64,000 nt of DNA from Lithospermum erythrorhizon (GCA_019722365.1 JADFUC010002295.1:806001-870000); one strand, 5' to 3'; shown: positions 1-12,110, numbered from the stretch's first letter. Numbers and translations are program-made. The notes: generated from the letters alone by a model not told the origin.

Positions 1-74
1 ACATCAAGTTATATAAATCAGGAAATCATAAATTCAATTCTAACAAGCTTCTATTTTAATGACTTCATGAGCAT

Positions 75-2107
75 TCAAGAAAATACAGATGTCCAATCCC
101 GAACAAAAGGCAAGAAAACAGGAGCTCTAGAAACCCTCCGCTTTATTTTATTTTGTTGAGACAATCCAGTGCATGGACCACTTAATGAGATTAATGAACC
201 ATTTGTTAGTAAAGAATGACTTGCCTGCATTTCGCTGAGAAGATGTCTTTCAATTGCATTGAAGATATCTACAATTTCCAATTCAGACACTTCCGATATG
301 AGCTGTGGTATGTCCGACTTCATTCTAGCTTGCCTCCATAATCTATATTGCTCTTTCTCAACAAGGGCGTGCTTCCTCTGGAACCATGGCGAGAAATTGT
401 TTCCTTTTAAGAACCGCCTACATAGTTTAGTAAACGGCTTAAGAGTTCATAAAGAATCATGTAAACAAATGAAAACTAGGATCTCTACCTGTATAAGTCC
501 AGCCAGTTGGATCTCATCCTCTTCGAAAGAAATTTCCCCGGACCTCTTCCTGATAAGTTCGAAAGAAATTCTTCGGCATTGAACAGTGGAAGAGGAGGCG
601 GATCAACAAATGGTGATGATCCTTCACAAGGTGCTGCTGCTGTAAAGTATGGTCCAAAAGGCGCTAAGAAATTTGTAGTTAGCTCCAAGAAATGACGACG
701 TAGTATCTCGTTGTTGACAACTGACATAGATTCCTCAGCCCTTGGTGACATCCCAGCATTAATGAGCCTATTCAAGATAGTAGTGTCCGGCTTTGTGACT
801 GCCGCATAACTAGACCAAATGGCTACTCTATGTTCTGTCATGAGACTGAGAGGACCATCTCTTTTCAACTTCACTGCATCCAAGAGTTTTGATGGAGAAA
901 ACTTCTTCAATGAAAGATTCTGAGGGCCAAACGCTTCAATTGTGGCAGTTGTTCTTCCTGCGGTAGTTCCCGAAGCGAATGGAGTACGGCTTGAATTAGG
1001 AGCATAAGACCCAACTGAAAGGATGTGAGGAATGCTGCGAAGGGATTTCAAGAAAAAGAGATTTGTCACACCTAGGACCATAGGAGGAAAGATGGACCCC
1101 TCTTGTAGAGAGTTTAAATAGCTAAATTCTGGATCATGAATCGTAAAGTAAGGCCTGAAATCAACACTGAAGAAAAGCGGAGCAATCAAGCTAACAAGGC
1201 AAGCAACTGCTTCACAGCATTGGGGAGGTGTTGGTGCTATGATAAGAATGGGTTCTCCAATAAGTAATAATTCCCACAACCTCCAGAGCTGCATCAAGAG
1301 TCCTCGAAATATGCCAAAAATATTAGAATCGTGAAAAAGGCCTTGAGGAATAGATTCATTAGTAGGAAGGTGAGGTGCTATTGGAGACGAGACCTCTTCA
1401 GGAAACAATCCCCCATCCAGAGGCAAACTATGAGCTGGAGGCAAGTGCGTTTTCAGGGTTGCCTTACCAATTGGGAGCTCCATCAATTTTCCAGGCTCAG
1501 GATCAGGCCACTTTGATATGCAAGCACCAATATAAATAAGTGCTTTCTTTCCGATTTCAAAATATAAAGGGCCAATGATTTGCAACAAAGGTCTAAACAC
1601 ACTGCTAAATGGACTATGGGAAACTATAACAACTGATTTTTCTTCCCCTCCCCGCTTTAGCCTCTCATCATGTCTTTGCCTATTAAATACAAATCCATAC
1701 AAGTACCTCGAGTCACACCCCTTCCTTTTACTAGTCAACAACTTAAGTTCCTTTATTCCAACTGAAACATCCAATGATTCATCATTATCTAATTTAACCA
1801 TCTCAGGTGAAGATATATTTTGCTGTTGAGAATCCTCATGTCTCTTGATCCGGAAGAAGAACATGCAATCATGAATGCCTGAGCGGTTATGGTTCTGGGA
1901 AACAGAATCCGGAAATGAACTGAAGGAAACTCCAAGCTCCTCATTGTGGTTGAGTGAGTTAGGTGGGTAACACTCTTCGATGAGCTGACCTTGCTCAAGA
2001 TCAAACCTAGCTACGCAAAAAGAAACAACCCATCGCTGCAAAGAATCTTCGTCTAATTCTACTTCATCATCTTCTAACATAGTCGAAGATGATTGAGAAA
2101 GGCTCAT
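75..2107 (-). CDS. DENN-domain protein, DENND6/AVL9-like (3' end outside window)
   Basis: The large exon (489-2107) starts at the ATG whose product opens with MSLSQSSSTM and has an acidic N-terminus followed by the uDENN-type block WVVSFCVARFDLEQGQL at about residues 26-42. Proline-rich and hydrophobic cDENN-type segments follow. The DENN family acts as Rab exchange factors in membrane traffic; the plant DENND6-like branch is little studied. The exon ends TACAG|GT, and a TAG acceptor at 420-418 restores the frame into 417 onwards, giving RFLKGNNFSPWFQRKHALVE. The second exon then either reads through to a stop at 75 or, more likely, is spliced at a GC donor after 225 (ATGCAG|GCAAGT), with further exons left of the window. 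The read-through tail (serine- and lysine-rich, ending WTSVFS) does not look like the family. The family call is firm; the C-terminus is uncertain. Confidence 0.85.
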
Positions 2108-2715
2108 TTCCAGCTAGCACCAGACTTCAGCACCTACCATTAAGATTCTTCGTCCACAACTGAATGACTGACATGACGAACCATCCAAACCTACGAAGAG
2201 CTTCACCGAACAATCAATTTCTTAGGTGAAGTTAGTGGAATAAGCTCGAGTAAATTCAGACTTGGAAAAATCCAACATTTCACTAAAATAACTACAGACA
2301 TATAATTTCTTAAACATAAAAGTAGATCAACAAAATCCAACATTATTATAACTTCTCATATCACAGAATCCTGTAAGAAAAAACATACTTTATGATTGAC
2401 ATAATATTAAAAACTCAAGATTATTATTCAACATCCCTGAAAAGGTAAAAAACAAGGTAAAGAAACAAACTTTACAGAAATAATAACTTCAAACTAAATA
2501 TAAAAACAATTAACAAGCAGTAGCACAAAAAGGGCACATGTAATTTCTTAAACATACAAGTAAATTTCCTAAATCCAACATCACTCTAGTTTCTCATCTC
2601 CTAGAATCCAGTAAAAAAAACATTAAACATACTTTATGATAACATAGTGAATTATATTTAAAATTCAAGAATATATTTTCAACTACCCTCAAAAGCTAAA
2701 AATAAGGTAAAGATA

Positions 2716-2838
2716 CAAACTTGGAAGGCCAAGGTCATGAGTTTGATTTTGCTATCAATATTTTTTTGATTGAGTCTGTCACATGAACTTATCTAGTGCC
2801 ACGATTAGGGGCTACGATTTCCCGTTATAAAAAAGTAA
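2716..2838 (+). repeat. SINE-like fragment
   Basis: The segment begins with a degenerate pol III B-box phrase (AGGTCATGAGTTTGATTTTG). It continues with a body ending GGGGCTACGATTTCCC and an A-rich tail. This arrangement of a tRNA-like B box, a conserved CTACG-type tail motif and poly-A is typical of plant tRNA-derived SINEs. The head with the A box is missing or too diverged to see, so this is a 5'-truncated copy. No target-site duplication was found. Confidence 0.45.
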
Positions 2839-2851
2839 AGATACAAGAGAA

Positions 2852-2942
2852 CATCGAATGGCCAGTGGTTAGGTCGAGTGAATTAGAGGTTTTGGGTTCG
2901 ATTCTCGAGTGGTGAGTGGGTTTTAGAAAAACAAAAAAAACT
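2852..2942 (+). repeat. tRNA-derived SINE head with A and B boxes
   Basis: An A-box-like TGGCCAGTGGTTAGG lies about 40 bases upstream of a B-box-like GGGTTCGATTCT, and a poly-A-rich tail follows. The spacing fits an internal pol III promoter. The sequence cannot fold as a normal tRNA cloverleaf with an acceptor stem, so it is better read as a second SINE remnant than as a tRNA gene. Confidence 0.45.
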
Positions 2943-5020
2943 AAAGATACAAACTTTACACAAATAAAATAAAAGCTAAAAATTAATTCAGAACAACTTA
3001 AGAAGAAGTAGCCGAAAAAGGGTAAATGGAATTAATTGAAAATTGATATATTACTTGAATTGAACTGACATTAAAGCTACAATTAAAGGGTTGTTAGAGA
3101 TGGCTTGAAACTGTTAACACTAATTGCTTCAATGAAACGATGATGATTCAGAGGCAGTGTGATGAGACAATACCCTTTTAACAGTCACTACTATTTTTTT
3201 TCTTCTTGTTTTAGGAGAATACATATTTAATATAGTATCATTCCTCTCAATTTAATTAATCATCTAATAAAAAATTTTATTTTCATTATAAATCTATCGC
3301 TTTCATTTATCAATATAACTTTCGCATTGAAATTAGATATCTCATAATATTCTTTTTCTATTTGGCCGATATATTTTCTTTTCAAAAATTATACAATCAA
3401 TCATTTTAATAAACATTTTTTTTCTAAATCATCAACAAATCGGCATTCGGCTAGCATTCAAGAATTAATCACTCATGTTACGGGATATTATTCGAATTAA
3501 TGATATTTCGGATTCGACTATTTGCATTGTAAGCTTAGGTATCGGATTTTTAAATAAATAAAAAATACTAGTATAATAAATAATGTTTATGAGAAAATCA
3601 TCTTAATCAAATATGTTTAAACCCCTATTTTTTGTGGAATAGATTAAAAATAATATTGGAGAGATGGATTGTACATTTTCCCATTTTCATCATTAAGTAA
3701 TATGTGGCAATTTGACTTGGTTTTTTAGTAAGAATCTTGGTTTTAACAAGCTCCATGATCATAATGTCATATTTAAAGTTTTATTTGATGTATATGTCAT
3801 CTTGTTTAGATTATGTTAATGTCCATTATTTAACCGGTTCAATGCTTAATAAACTACTAGCTATCGATGTACAGTCCAGTATCTGCAAATTTATTGGTAT
3901 ATCATAAAATCTTTTGTATACTCGATTTAATGTGATGTCATTGTAAAATATGTAATAGTAATAAAAAATGAGAAAAGAAAATTATTAAAAACAACATTAA
4001 GAATTGAATCATTTATGTACAAATCCTAAACTAAAATATCAATAAATAGTACCATATACATATTGATTAAAATATCATTAACAGTTGTATCATTTTATGT
4101 AAAAAATGACAGATAAATAGGCATCTAACTTGCAATATGTTTTGTAGTGGCTTTTCGTTCATCGATGTATTTGAGAACTTCACGATAATCACGTATTTTG
4201 AAAAACTATAAAAACATAATTAAATCAATATGTATCAATACAATATATTATTGTTACAATGAAAATGCATAGTTCACCATAAGTTCAAACAATTTCATTA
4301 CCGTATCTAATTCCTTTCCATGCTTTATTCGTGATCGTTGCTTTTTGTTCATTTCCATGTGATCCGGTATTTCCTCGTGATTGAATAAATTTTCAAACTA
4401 AAGTAATTAGGTCATTGAAATGGTACCGAATAATTGATGGTATTGATAAATGATCAAGCTAGAATACCTCTATGAAATCCCATCCCTCAAGCAATTTAGT
4501 TCTTTTATCACTGTTATCATATAATAAAGCTTTTCAAATATTAGTCATTTCAAGTAATTAATAATGTAGTTGTGATTTAAAATAGAATAGAGAAAATAAA
4601 ATTACCTTTCATCCTTTTGTTACTTCAAAATACATGAAATAACTTTTGAAAAATCTCTACCATTGATTGCCACATCACATTTCCAACCTGGACTAATAAC
4701 TTACATTTTAGAGTCCTATAAAGTAAAATATTACTCGAATTATTAAAGCAAAGAATAATAAGTTAGATAAGGAAGTATAAAAATAATATAAACAATCAAC
4801 AATCCATTAATGCTTTACCTTTTGTGCAGGTTGTTTTGATATAATTTATTTCAAAACATTTCATTCCTCAATTTGATCCATCAATTACGAAGTTGGAACA
4901 AAGATGTAACAACCTATACAAAAATATTGAAGATGTAGTTAGAACATGTACCTCAATCAATGCATTTATAAAAAATTGATAATTGTAAATTAATTTAATT
5001 TATCATTGAGAACCTTATAG

Positions 5021-5229
5021 TTATGATGGAGGTGGTAGTAATAATACTTTTTTGTAAATAATATTTTTTGTGAATACTTCATGTCTTTTTCATAATTTGT
5101 CATCCTTCACCAATATCTTGGTTGTATGTGCAGACACGCCTCTTGATAAGGACACATATAATTGTCCGTGACCGAACACATGATTCCTTAGAAAAATTCC
5201 AACATTGAGAATAGTCCGACCAGTGGACC
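5021..5229 (-). pseudogene. Helitron helicase (PIF1-like), C-terminal remnant
   Basis: On the minus strand, one frame reads TILNVGIFLRNHVFGHGQLY and continues with VSLSRGVSAHTTKILVKDD. After an in-frame TGA it ends HEVFTKNIIYKKVLL, then PPPS and a stop. GHGQLYV-SRG is the C-terminal helicase motif VI region of PIF1-like Helitron transposases, and TKNIIYKKVLL is the usual last segment of that protein in plants. Only about 65 codons remain, with one in-frame stop, so it is a dead fragment. The rest of the helicase and the Rep domain are not visible upstream (right of 5230). No CTRR-type Helitron end was pinned down. Confidence 0.8.
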
Positions 5230-6562
5230 TTGTAAATTAGTTTTAATTCAAGTAATTCTAATGTGATTTTAATGTAGGGCAAGCACATCACGTATTTACG
5301 AGTACTTACACATCCATCAAATAACGTAAAAACCTCGGCAAAGAAAAAAAAAACTCAATTCAGAGACAATGAAACAACAAAGCATGCTAGCTCCAACAAA
5401 TGAACCGAGAAAATGAACATTTTACAAACTCGAAGCAAATATTATGACGGTGTTTCGATACTTCTTCTTTGTTAAAACACTTCCTATAAAACTCCTATCA
5501 TCCGAATCTTTTGCAATATCACCATCATCGACCAAAATTTCATTGTGTAACATTGTCGTGTGGTTTTAATTATATTTAACTTTTGGCGTAAGTTTACTAA
5601 TTCCATCTTGAAATAGTTAGACCAATAATTGGATAAAATATCGTTTTTCCTCATCAATTGAATTATAACTATTATAATATAAAAAGGAATTTGGCTTCTT
5701 AAAGGAAATATATTACAATCAAACAATGTCATCCAATTCTATGCATTCCCATTGAAACAAACTTAATAATAATGAAAGATTGAATTGGATTTAAAAAAAA
5801 AAAAAAATAAAGATGAGGAAGAGTAATGGCTAAAGCGATGAGGTAAGAAAAGAGAAAATAACTAAACACAAAAAAAGGAAAGCATAAAAAAGAAAAGGCA
5901 AAATGGAATAAAAAAAAAGAAGGAATGTGCAAAACACGTATACATTAGACAAGCACGTTGCTCGAGAATTTGGTCCCATGACCACGCGATTGACCAACAC
6001 GCGCATGTCGATTTATAACTACTATCGATAAAAAATGAATAGCTATTAACAATTACTTTTTGTTTCAAAATAAATGATTGTTTGGGATGAAAAATATTTT
6101 ATTAATGATCAAGTAAAAAACTATATCAGATTGCAGTTTCACACGGAATGTAAAATATATATTAAAAATCAGAATAATCAACTATCAGAAAAAATAAAAA
6201 ATTTATAGATGATTATGTATTTTGAAACGGAGGGTATATTGATCTAATGTACTCCATTTGTTGGTGAAGTCCCCAAGAATTTTTGGATTGGAACTATGAG
6301 ATTTTATTACAAGAGACACCGCACACCGGAAAGAATAAAAAATATTGTTACATACATTTAACCTGATCGAAGCCCAACACTTTTCATCATCCTATGACTT
6401 GGCTAGATATGACTCAAAATTGGACATACTATGGTCGATTTTTTGTCATATCAATCATTTTGATTCTTCAGCAAGCCGAGGAGATTTCTATGTTGATCTC
6501 ACTTTGTTCCCCTTTCAAGAATGGGAAAAAATGTTAAGATCTTTCGGGTAAATTAATAAACG
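5230..6562. other. Intergenic DNA between the Helitron remnant and the ERF gene
   Basis: AT-rich sequence with purine-rich A/G runs (5790-5930) and one Stowaway-like MITE, listed separately. No gene is supported; open frames here are low-complexity. The 3' flank of the ERF gene (minus strand) lies at the right end. Confidence 0.5.
6056..6234. mobile_element. Stowaway-like MITE
   Basis: The ends are imperfect inverted repeats: the left starts CTTTTTGTTTCAAAATAAAT and the right end reads GTATTTTGAAACGGAGGG, complementary over most of their length. Each end is flanked by TA, the usual target duplication of Tc1/mariner-derived Stowaway elements. The interior is AT-rich and non-coding, about 180 bp. 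Confidence 0.6.
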
Positions 6563-7588
6563 TTAATCAAGAATGGGAAAAGATGTTCCTAACATAGAGC
6601 TAGTGAAGATGGAATCCCAAGAAGAATGTGCATTTCCTGCCCAACTGCTATTTCCATAGTGCATCATCATCTGTGGATCCAAGGGCGAAACTCCTGATTC
6701 GCCTCCTACATTTTCGGCTCTCTTGATATGGCTACTCATGACTATGTCTTCCAACGTATTGCCCGGGTAAAACCTCTCGGGTGATGGCTGGGGCGCTGGA
6801 CTAACAAGCGGCCAGGCACCAGCTGCGGTAGCCAATGTGGTAGTAGCAATTAGGCTACCATCTTGGCCTTGGTTCATATCGTTAGTCCACCTCATGTCTT
6901 GCTCTGCATGCCATGCCATGCTCGAATTTTGGAACAAATTTTCCCACTGCATAGTAATTGGATCATTATTTGCCAAATCAAGGCTAGAATTGAATGGATC
7001 AGGAGGACTTAGCATCAAATGATCAAATTCTTTATTCTCCTCTACTCTCTTCAATTCTTGATTTGTCTTCCTAGTTTCAAACTCTGTGATCAAATCAGGC
7101 TCTGGATTGATCTTGTTACCAGATCCAGACACCCTTTTCTTTGAACTTCTAGCATCATTTTTCACTTGTGCAGGAGCTACCATAGAAGTGGATGCCGTCT
7201 GGATTAGTACCCGAGAGCTTTTGCTATTGAACAGCTTACACTTGAGGGCACCAACAAGATCTTCAGGTTCCTCAGTTTTGCACATTTCCTCAAAAGAAAA
7301 TGGAGGAAGATTGTCAAGATTGCCAGAAGCAGAATCAGGCAGATCAAAGTTTGTCCTAGCATTCGTTCCTCGAAGAGTTCGAGCAGCCTGATCATACGCC
7401 CTGGCAGCATCTTCAGCAGTATCAAATGTTCCAAGCCATAGCCTGACTTTCTGTAAAGAATCCTTTATCTCAGCCACCCATCGCCCTGATGGCCTCTGGC
7501 GAACTCCGATATATTTGTGATGCCCTCTTGCTAATGATTTCCTTTTGCCACTTTGATGTACCACTTCATTTGACATAGTTGGAGCCAT
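6563..7588 (-). CDS. AP2/ERF transcription factor, RAP2.11/ERN1-like
   Basis: An intact intronless gene for a 341-residue nuclear factor. A basic stretch ([11 protein letters not shown]) precedes one AP2/ERF DNA-binding domain at about residues 25-82, with the signature phrases [16 protein letters not shown] and [16 protein letters not shown] and the end GTNARTNF. A single domain and no B3 domain place it in the ERF family. The [20 protein letters not shown] wording is that of RAP2.11 and the legume ERN1/ERN2 branch, which bind GCC-like or related boxes. The C-terminal two thirds is acidic, Asn/Ser-rich and poorly conserved, as expected of an activation region, and ends [18 protein letters not shown]. 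The ATG chosen is the first in frame. A 23-bp tandem repeat lies about 80-120 bp upstream. The exact orthologue is uncertain. Confidence 0.92.
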   Translation of the reverse strand: MAPTMSNEVVHQSGKRKSLARGHHKYIGVRQRPSGRWVAEIKDSLQKVRLWLGTFDTAEDAARAYDQAARTLRGTNARTNFDLPDSASGNLDNLPPFSFEEMCKTEEPEDLVGALKCKLFNSKSSRVLIQTASTSMVAPAQVKNDARSSKKRVSGSGNKINPEPDLITEFETRKTNQELKRVEENKEFDHLMLSPPDPFNSSLDLANNDPITMQWENLFQNSSMAWHAEQDMRWTNDMNQGQDGSLIATTTLATAAGAWPLVSPAPQPSPERFYPGNTLEDIVMSSHIKRAENVGGESGVSPLDPQMMMHYGNSSWAGNAHSSWDSIFTSSMLGTSFPILD

Positions 7589-9369
7589 ATGAATTTAGTT
7601 GAGTTTTGGTTTGCAGAGGATTTTTAATTTCTTGTCCTGCTTTTGGTTAGGAAAAGCAAAGAGAAATGCATCATATGAGTTTCTTAGAATGCATCATATG
7701 AGTTTCTTATAGGCTGATGATACAATCAAGGCATTGCCTTAATTCCACATAAAAAATGTAAGACAATTTTCCTTTTTTTACTTTACTAGCCAATTTTTCA
7801 TGCAAACTTGGAAGGTTAAAAATGACATTTTATTCAATTTTAAGCAGGATTACTCCAATATTATCATAAACTCTTATTATTGAAAAAGTTCACCAAAATA
7901 TATTGATAAACATTTGTGGAGTTTGATAATAGAAAGAATATTTCAATACTTTATATATTAATTCGAAAGTACACCAATGTAGAACGTGCACATTGGGTAT
8001 CAGTTAACTTGGCACACAAAGACAAGCAATGTGATGCCAAATTTTACTTAGACATTTGTTAAGAACCAGAATGATTCATAGTAATTGCAGGCGGAATTGG
8101 TTATATCGTCAAGAGAATAATTGAATATAAACTATTGAATATAAAAGCAATAATCTTACCGAAACAATCCAAAACATCTTAATGTCTAAAATAGAAAGTT
8201 TTTGTATATAAAACTTGGTATGGGCCAAGAAAGTGAAAGAGAAGTTTTTTGGATTAAAAAAATGTGGTTTCATTGTGAAGATTTATTAGTCCTGCACGAT
8301 TGAGTCAATGTATTGTTTCGTCTTAGGTTACATTGAATGGATTGATTTTGAAAGGTATTGTTAACAATTCATAATGTCTCATTGTCTCCAACTAAATATT
8401 GTTAGGAATAGGAGATTGTCCATGATCTTTCAAATTTAGTTGGAATATTTTATTTTATTTGTATTTTTTGATCGGCACTTAAATTATTAGCTTAATTTTC
8501 TATATGGCCTTTTCACTATATTAATTGCCCGTAAGACCAAGTTATACTTTCACCCAAGAACACCAACTATTTTTATTATCTAAAAAGACTTACCCTATAC
8601 CTAATTTTCACAACAATATAGTGAAATGCACTATATTATTCCTAAAAATATACATCGAAACTACTATTTCATCCCTACCACTAAAGCAACTAAAGTATAT
8701 GTGACTAAAATAACCACACCTATTTCTTCTTTAACACCCTATCCCAACTCATACCACATCACAACCCCCACACTCCACACCCAACCCTCCCTTAGGAGCC
8801 AGTTGGCATTTAAAAGATGCTGATTCGGCCAAACTAATTTATATATTGTTTGATTACCAGAGAATAACTGAAATTGCTGAGTTGTGGTGACATTCGATCT
8901 CATAATTCCTTGTTGTATTATATTTAATTTGATAAAGCAATAATATAATGTAGTGTAATATATTTAATTTTATCGCATAATTTCTTGTTGTTGTTTTACT
9001 CAAGTATTTATAGGAAATAACACAACCAACGTTTTTATAATTTTCAAATAGATAATTATAGTAAACGTCTACTACTTTTATACATTATGCAAATTGATAA
9101 TAAGTTAACGCTACTACGCTCACTTAAAAACAAACATGATTCACGCAAGATGACGCGAGTATACAATGCATTCACGCAAATCAATCATTTCCAAAGAAAT
9201 TTGTTCCATGTTTTCTATAAAATAAGCAATTTGTTCCATGCTCAGAAGAAAATAACCATCGGGACCCACCCGCTTGTTTACTTACAAGCTATAATACAAT
9301 TTGCTTCTTTTCATTTGCCCCCAAGTTGCCTGCAAAAACGAACACTGATTGACAACACAACTTCCATAT
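7589..9369. other. ERF promoter and intergenic DNA
   Basis: The first 300 bp are the promoter and 5' leader of the ERF gene, including the tandem repeat at 7665-7710. The remainder is AT-rich with no supported gene. Short repeats of the phrase TTTGTTCCATG occur at about 9200-9240, next to the left arm of the long inverted repeat. Confidence 0.5.
7665..7710. repeat. 23-bp tandem duplication upstream of the ERF gene
   Basis: Two adjacent copies of a 23-bp unit beginning AATGCATCATATGAG and ending TTTCTTA plus one variable base (G or T). They differ only in that last base. Each contains the palindromic core GCATCATATG. They lie 77-122 bp upstream of the ERF start codon, so within the 5' leader or core promoter. 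Confidence 0.85.
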
Positions 9370-12110
9370 AAATCGATTAGAAACAACCAATTTGTCCCAT
9401 GTTTATCCCAAAATAAAGTAATTTTCCAAACGACGTTTAAAACTCCATCTAATTCACCCCATGTTTGTTTGAAAAATGTAATTCTCATTGTTATATACTA
9501 ACAAAGTTGAATTATCTATTTGTTTAAACACTCTCAATCATTTCTGACAAGCTACTTATATCAGACTACCTCGCTTTCTTCTCCATCTCAACCCATTTGT
9601 GTTTGTTTGAAGCACAAATGTCATTTAACACGTAAGTATACCATTTCATCATTCGCCTTCTATGATTATATACTAACAAGCAAAGTGTTTGTTCTATACT
9701 AAGCTTAATTTAGATCATGTTGTTTCACAATGTTTAATTTGAGCCAATGATTGTTTCACAGTCAAGCGAGTTTATCTTATGTTTATTAGACACCACCATG
9801 GAAATTATATGTTATGATTGGATTTTTCGAATATTATGTATTAATCTTGAGATTATTTTTATTAATTTAAGAGTTATTTGTCAATTATAAATTGAGATTA
9901 TGTCTCGAAATATTATGAAATTATCGAGATTATGTACACTTTATCAAGTTTTCTAAATAATCATAGCACGATATAACGAATATCTATCAGACGCAGTTTC
10001 GTCAATCTGGCCGGGATTCTTCGATTTCAAGAAAGCATTTTTCAAGCATATGCACCCAATGCGTGACTACAAGTTCGAAACTGCTAGAATGGTCCACTAC
10101 CGATTACACTGCTCGACCTGGCTGAATACACGACTACAAGTTCGACTAAACAAAATGACATCAAAACTACTACCGCCAAATCATGAAAGAAATTCCAACA
10201 AAATACAATGAAGAAAAGATTATTCAATATCATTTTAAACTACATAATATTGATTTTTAAAATATTTTCTTTTATTTGTAATTTACTAATGGGGTTGAAT
10301 ATTTATATTTTTATATAATATTGATGTTTCTAAATATATCTTTAGTGTATATAATTTATCTTAATTTTTTCGATTTTTTCATTGTTTCCTAATTATTTCT
10401 ATAATAATTTCCAAACATTTCTTATTTTTATAATCGCGAAACTATATTCGAAACGTAAACTTCGAACCATTTACGACAATAAATACGATAGTTGGGCTCA
10501 GTGCAGTTTTTTCTTTCTTTTGAGCAGTTTTATTTCAAATGTAAGTCCACGTTTTTGTCACCAGTTTTGCTCTTTATAACACAATAAATTGAATAATATG
10601 AGGAGCAACAATTGTTATTGGGATTATTAATATAATAATAAGGTACTTTTGTCGGATTGAGAAAGTGGGTTGAGGAGAGGCGGCGGAGGTGGTTGAAGGA
10701 GTAAGGTTGGTTGAGGCGGCTAACGAAGCGGAGCATGGCTGTGGGAAGTAGATGCTGATGGAGATGTAGATGCTTTGGCAGATCAGGTTTTTATTGGGCT
10801 TGTCTGATGGGCTTCGGTACTGGGCTGTAAATAAGGTAATTGTTAGAGTTCAGTCCTCCGAAACTTTCGCATGTGTTTCTATCTCGGCCGTTATACACAA
10901 ACCAAAACAAGAAACGGCTTTTTTAAATTAATAAAATACCCCGACGAACACGCTCCATGCCAATGTCGAATCTACCAATACCATTAAAACAAGTCAATTA
11001 TCTTCTACTATCAGACTAACAAATGAATTCGCTTTACGGTGAAAACAAACAAAATAATAAATTTCATTTGGATATAAACAAACATAAGACTTGTTCGCTT
11101 GTTCCATTACAAACACTTTAATCTAACTCGCTTCTTTGTTGCTAAACATAAAAGTAAATTGATAGTTTGTCATCAAAACATGCAAAAAAAAAAGATCGAG
11201 TACACGTAAAATATTTGTAAAACGTGGGTCTTTATCGATGAATCAAAGTACTACTTATTACATTGTGAAATTTTGTCGTAATTACTCTGCCACCCACAAG
11301 AAGGGTTTTGATGTCTCGCTTGTTTCTAGTCGAACTTGTAATACGTATTCAACCTGGCCGACAAGGTAACTGGGTAGCTGACCATTCTTGGTTTCGAACT
11401 CAGAAGCCACACACGTCGTTGCACATGCTTCGGTAACGCCAAATCCTCAAGAGAACTCGAATAATTCGAACCGAGACGCATTACAATAGATATTCGTTAT
11501 ATGCTATGATTATTTAGAAAACTTGATAAAATTAATACACACATAATCTCAATAACTTCATAATATTTAAGACATAATCTCAATTGACAAATAACTCTTG
11601 CAATTAATAAAAATAATATCAATTAATACATAATATTTTGAAAATCCAAACTTAACATACACTTCCAATGCTTTAAGGTTCAATAAACATAAGATGTAAA
11701 CTCGCTTATCGGGTGGAAAACAATCATTGGCTCAATTCGCTTATTGTGAAACAACCATGATCTAAATTCGCTTAGTATGTAACAATACTTTGCCTTGTTA
11801 GTATATAAATCATGTGTAAGAGACTAATTTGATGAAATGGTATAATTTCTACGTGTTAAATGACTTGGTTTATTGCTTCCAAAACAAACACAAATTGAAA
11901 TTGTATTGGTAAGAAACCAAGAAGATAATATAAAGTAAAGAATCGAACGACGAGCTGCTTATAAAGAAATAGATAATTCACTGTTAGTATATGTTATTTA
12001 AGAGAATTCTACTGCTTTTCAAACAAACATGGGGTGAATTTGTTAGCTTTTTGGAAACAATCATTCTAAAAATTTACTTGTTTTGACAAACACGACAAAT
12101 TCTGGGCTGC
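9370..12110. mobile_element. Long inverted-repeat element with a captured exon
   Basis: The left arm (about 9370-10215) and right arm (about 11255-12110) are imperfect inverted repeats. Matching blocks in order include ATTCACCCCATGTTTGTTTG, GAATTATCTATTT, TATCAAGTTTTCTAAATAAT and ACAAGTTCGACTA. Arm identity looks like roughly 70-80 percent, with many indels. The 1.0-kb centre is unrelated to the arms and contains the exon-like segment at 10600-10870. Long arms around host-like DNA resemble a Pack-MULE or foldback element. I could not define clean termini or a 9-bp target duplication, so the class is an inference. Confidence 0.6.
10530..10736 (-). pseudogene. Possible captured first exon with a mitochondrial presequence
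   Basis: The frame starts MLRFVSRLNQPYSFNHLRRL and continues SSTHFLNPTK. It is rich in Arg, Ser and Leu, lacks acidic residues and has the look of a plant mitochondrial targeting peptide. Upstream on the same strand lies a leader-like stretch (GCCCAATAAAAACC...). After the codons for NPTK the DNA reads AAA|GTACCTT and turns AT-rich like an intron. It sits in the centre of the long inverted repeat, which suggests a first exon picked up from a host gene. No mature protein domain follows. The donor gene cannot be named. Confidence 0.35.

Larger units (their letters stand above)
2108..5020. other. AT-rich intergenic region upstream of the DENN gene
   Basis: This stretch holds the 5' flank and promoter of the DENN gene, then AT-rich DNA with poly-A and poly-T runs. 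The only structured pieces I can support are the two SINE-like segments near 2.7-2.95 kb. A weak coding-like stretch on the minus strand at about 4320-4700 has short phrases such as WKCDVAINGRDFSKV and EEIPDHMEMNKKQRSRIKHG in broken frames. It may be a decayed DNA-binding domain (B3-like, or another gene carried by the neighbouring Helitron), but I cannot assign it. Confidence 0.5.

Noticed and set aside
507..695. Plus-strand frames over the DENN exon
   Set aside because: Shadows of the well-supported minus-strand exon.
2852..2942. tRNA gene
   Set aside because: A- and B-box phrases are present, but no acceptor stem or cloverleaf can be drawn, and an A-rich tail follows; a SINE fits better.
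5729..6068. Phe-rich minus-strand frames
   Set aside because: They translate an A/G-rich low-complexity tract; composition alone explains the open frames.
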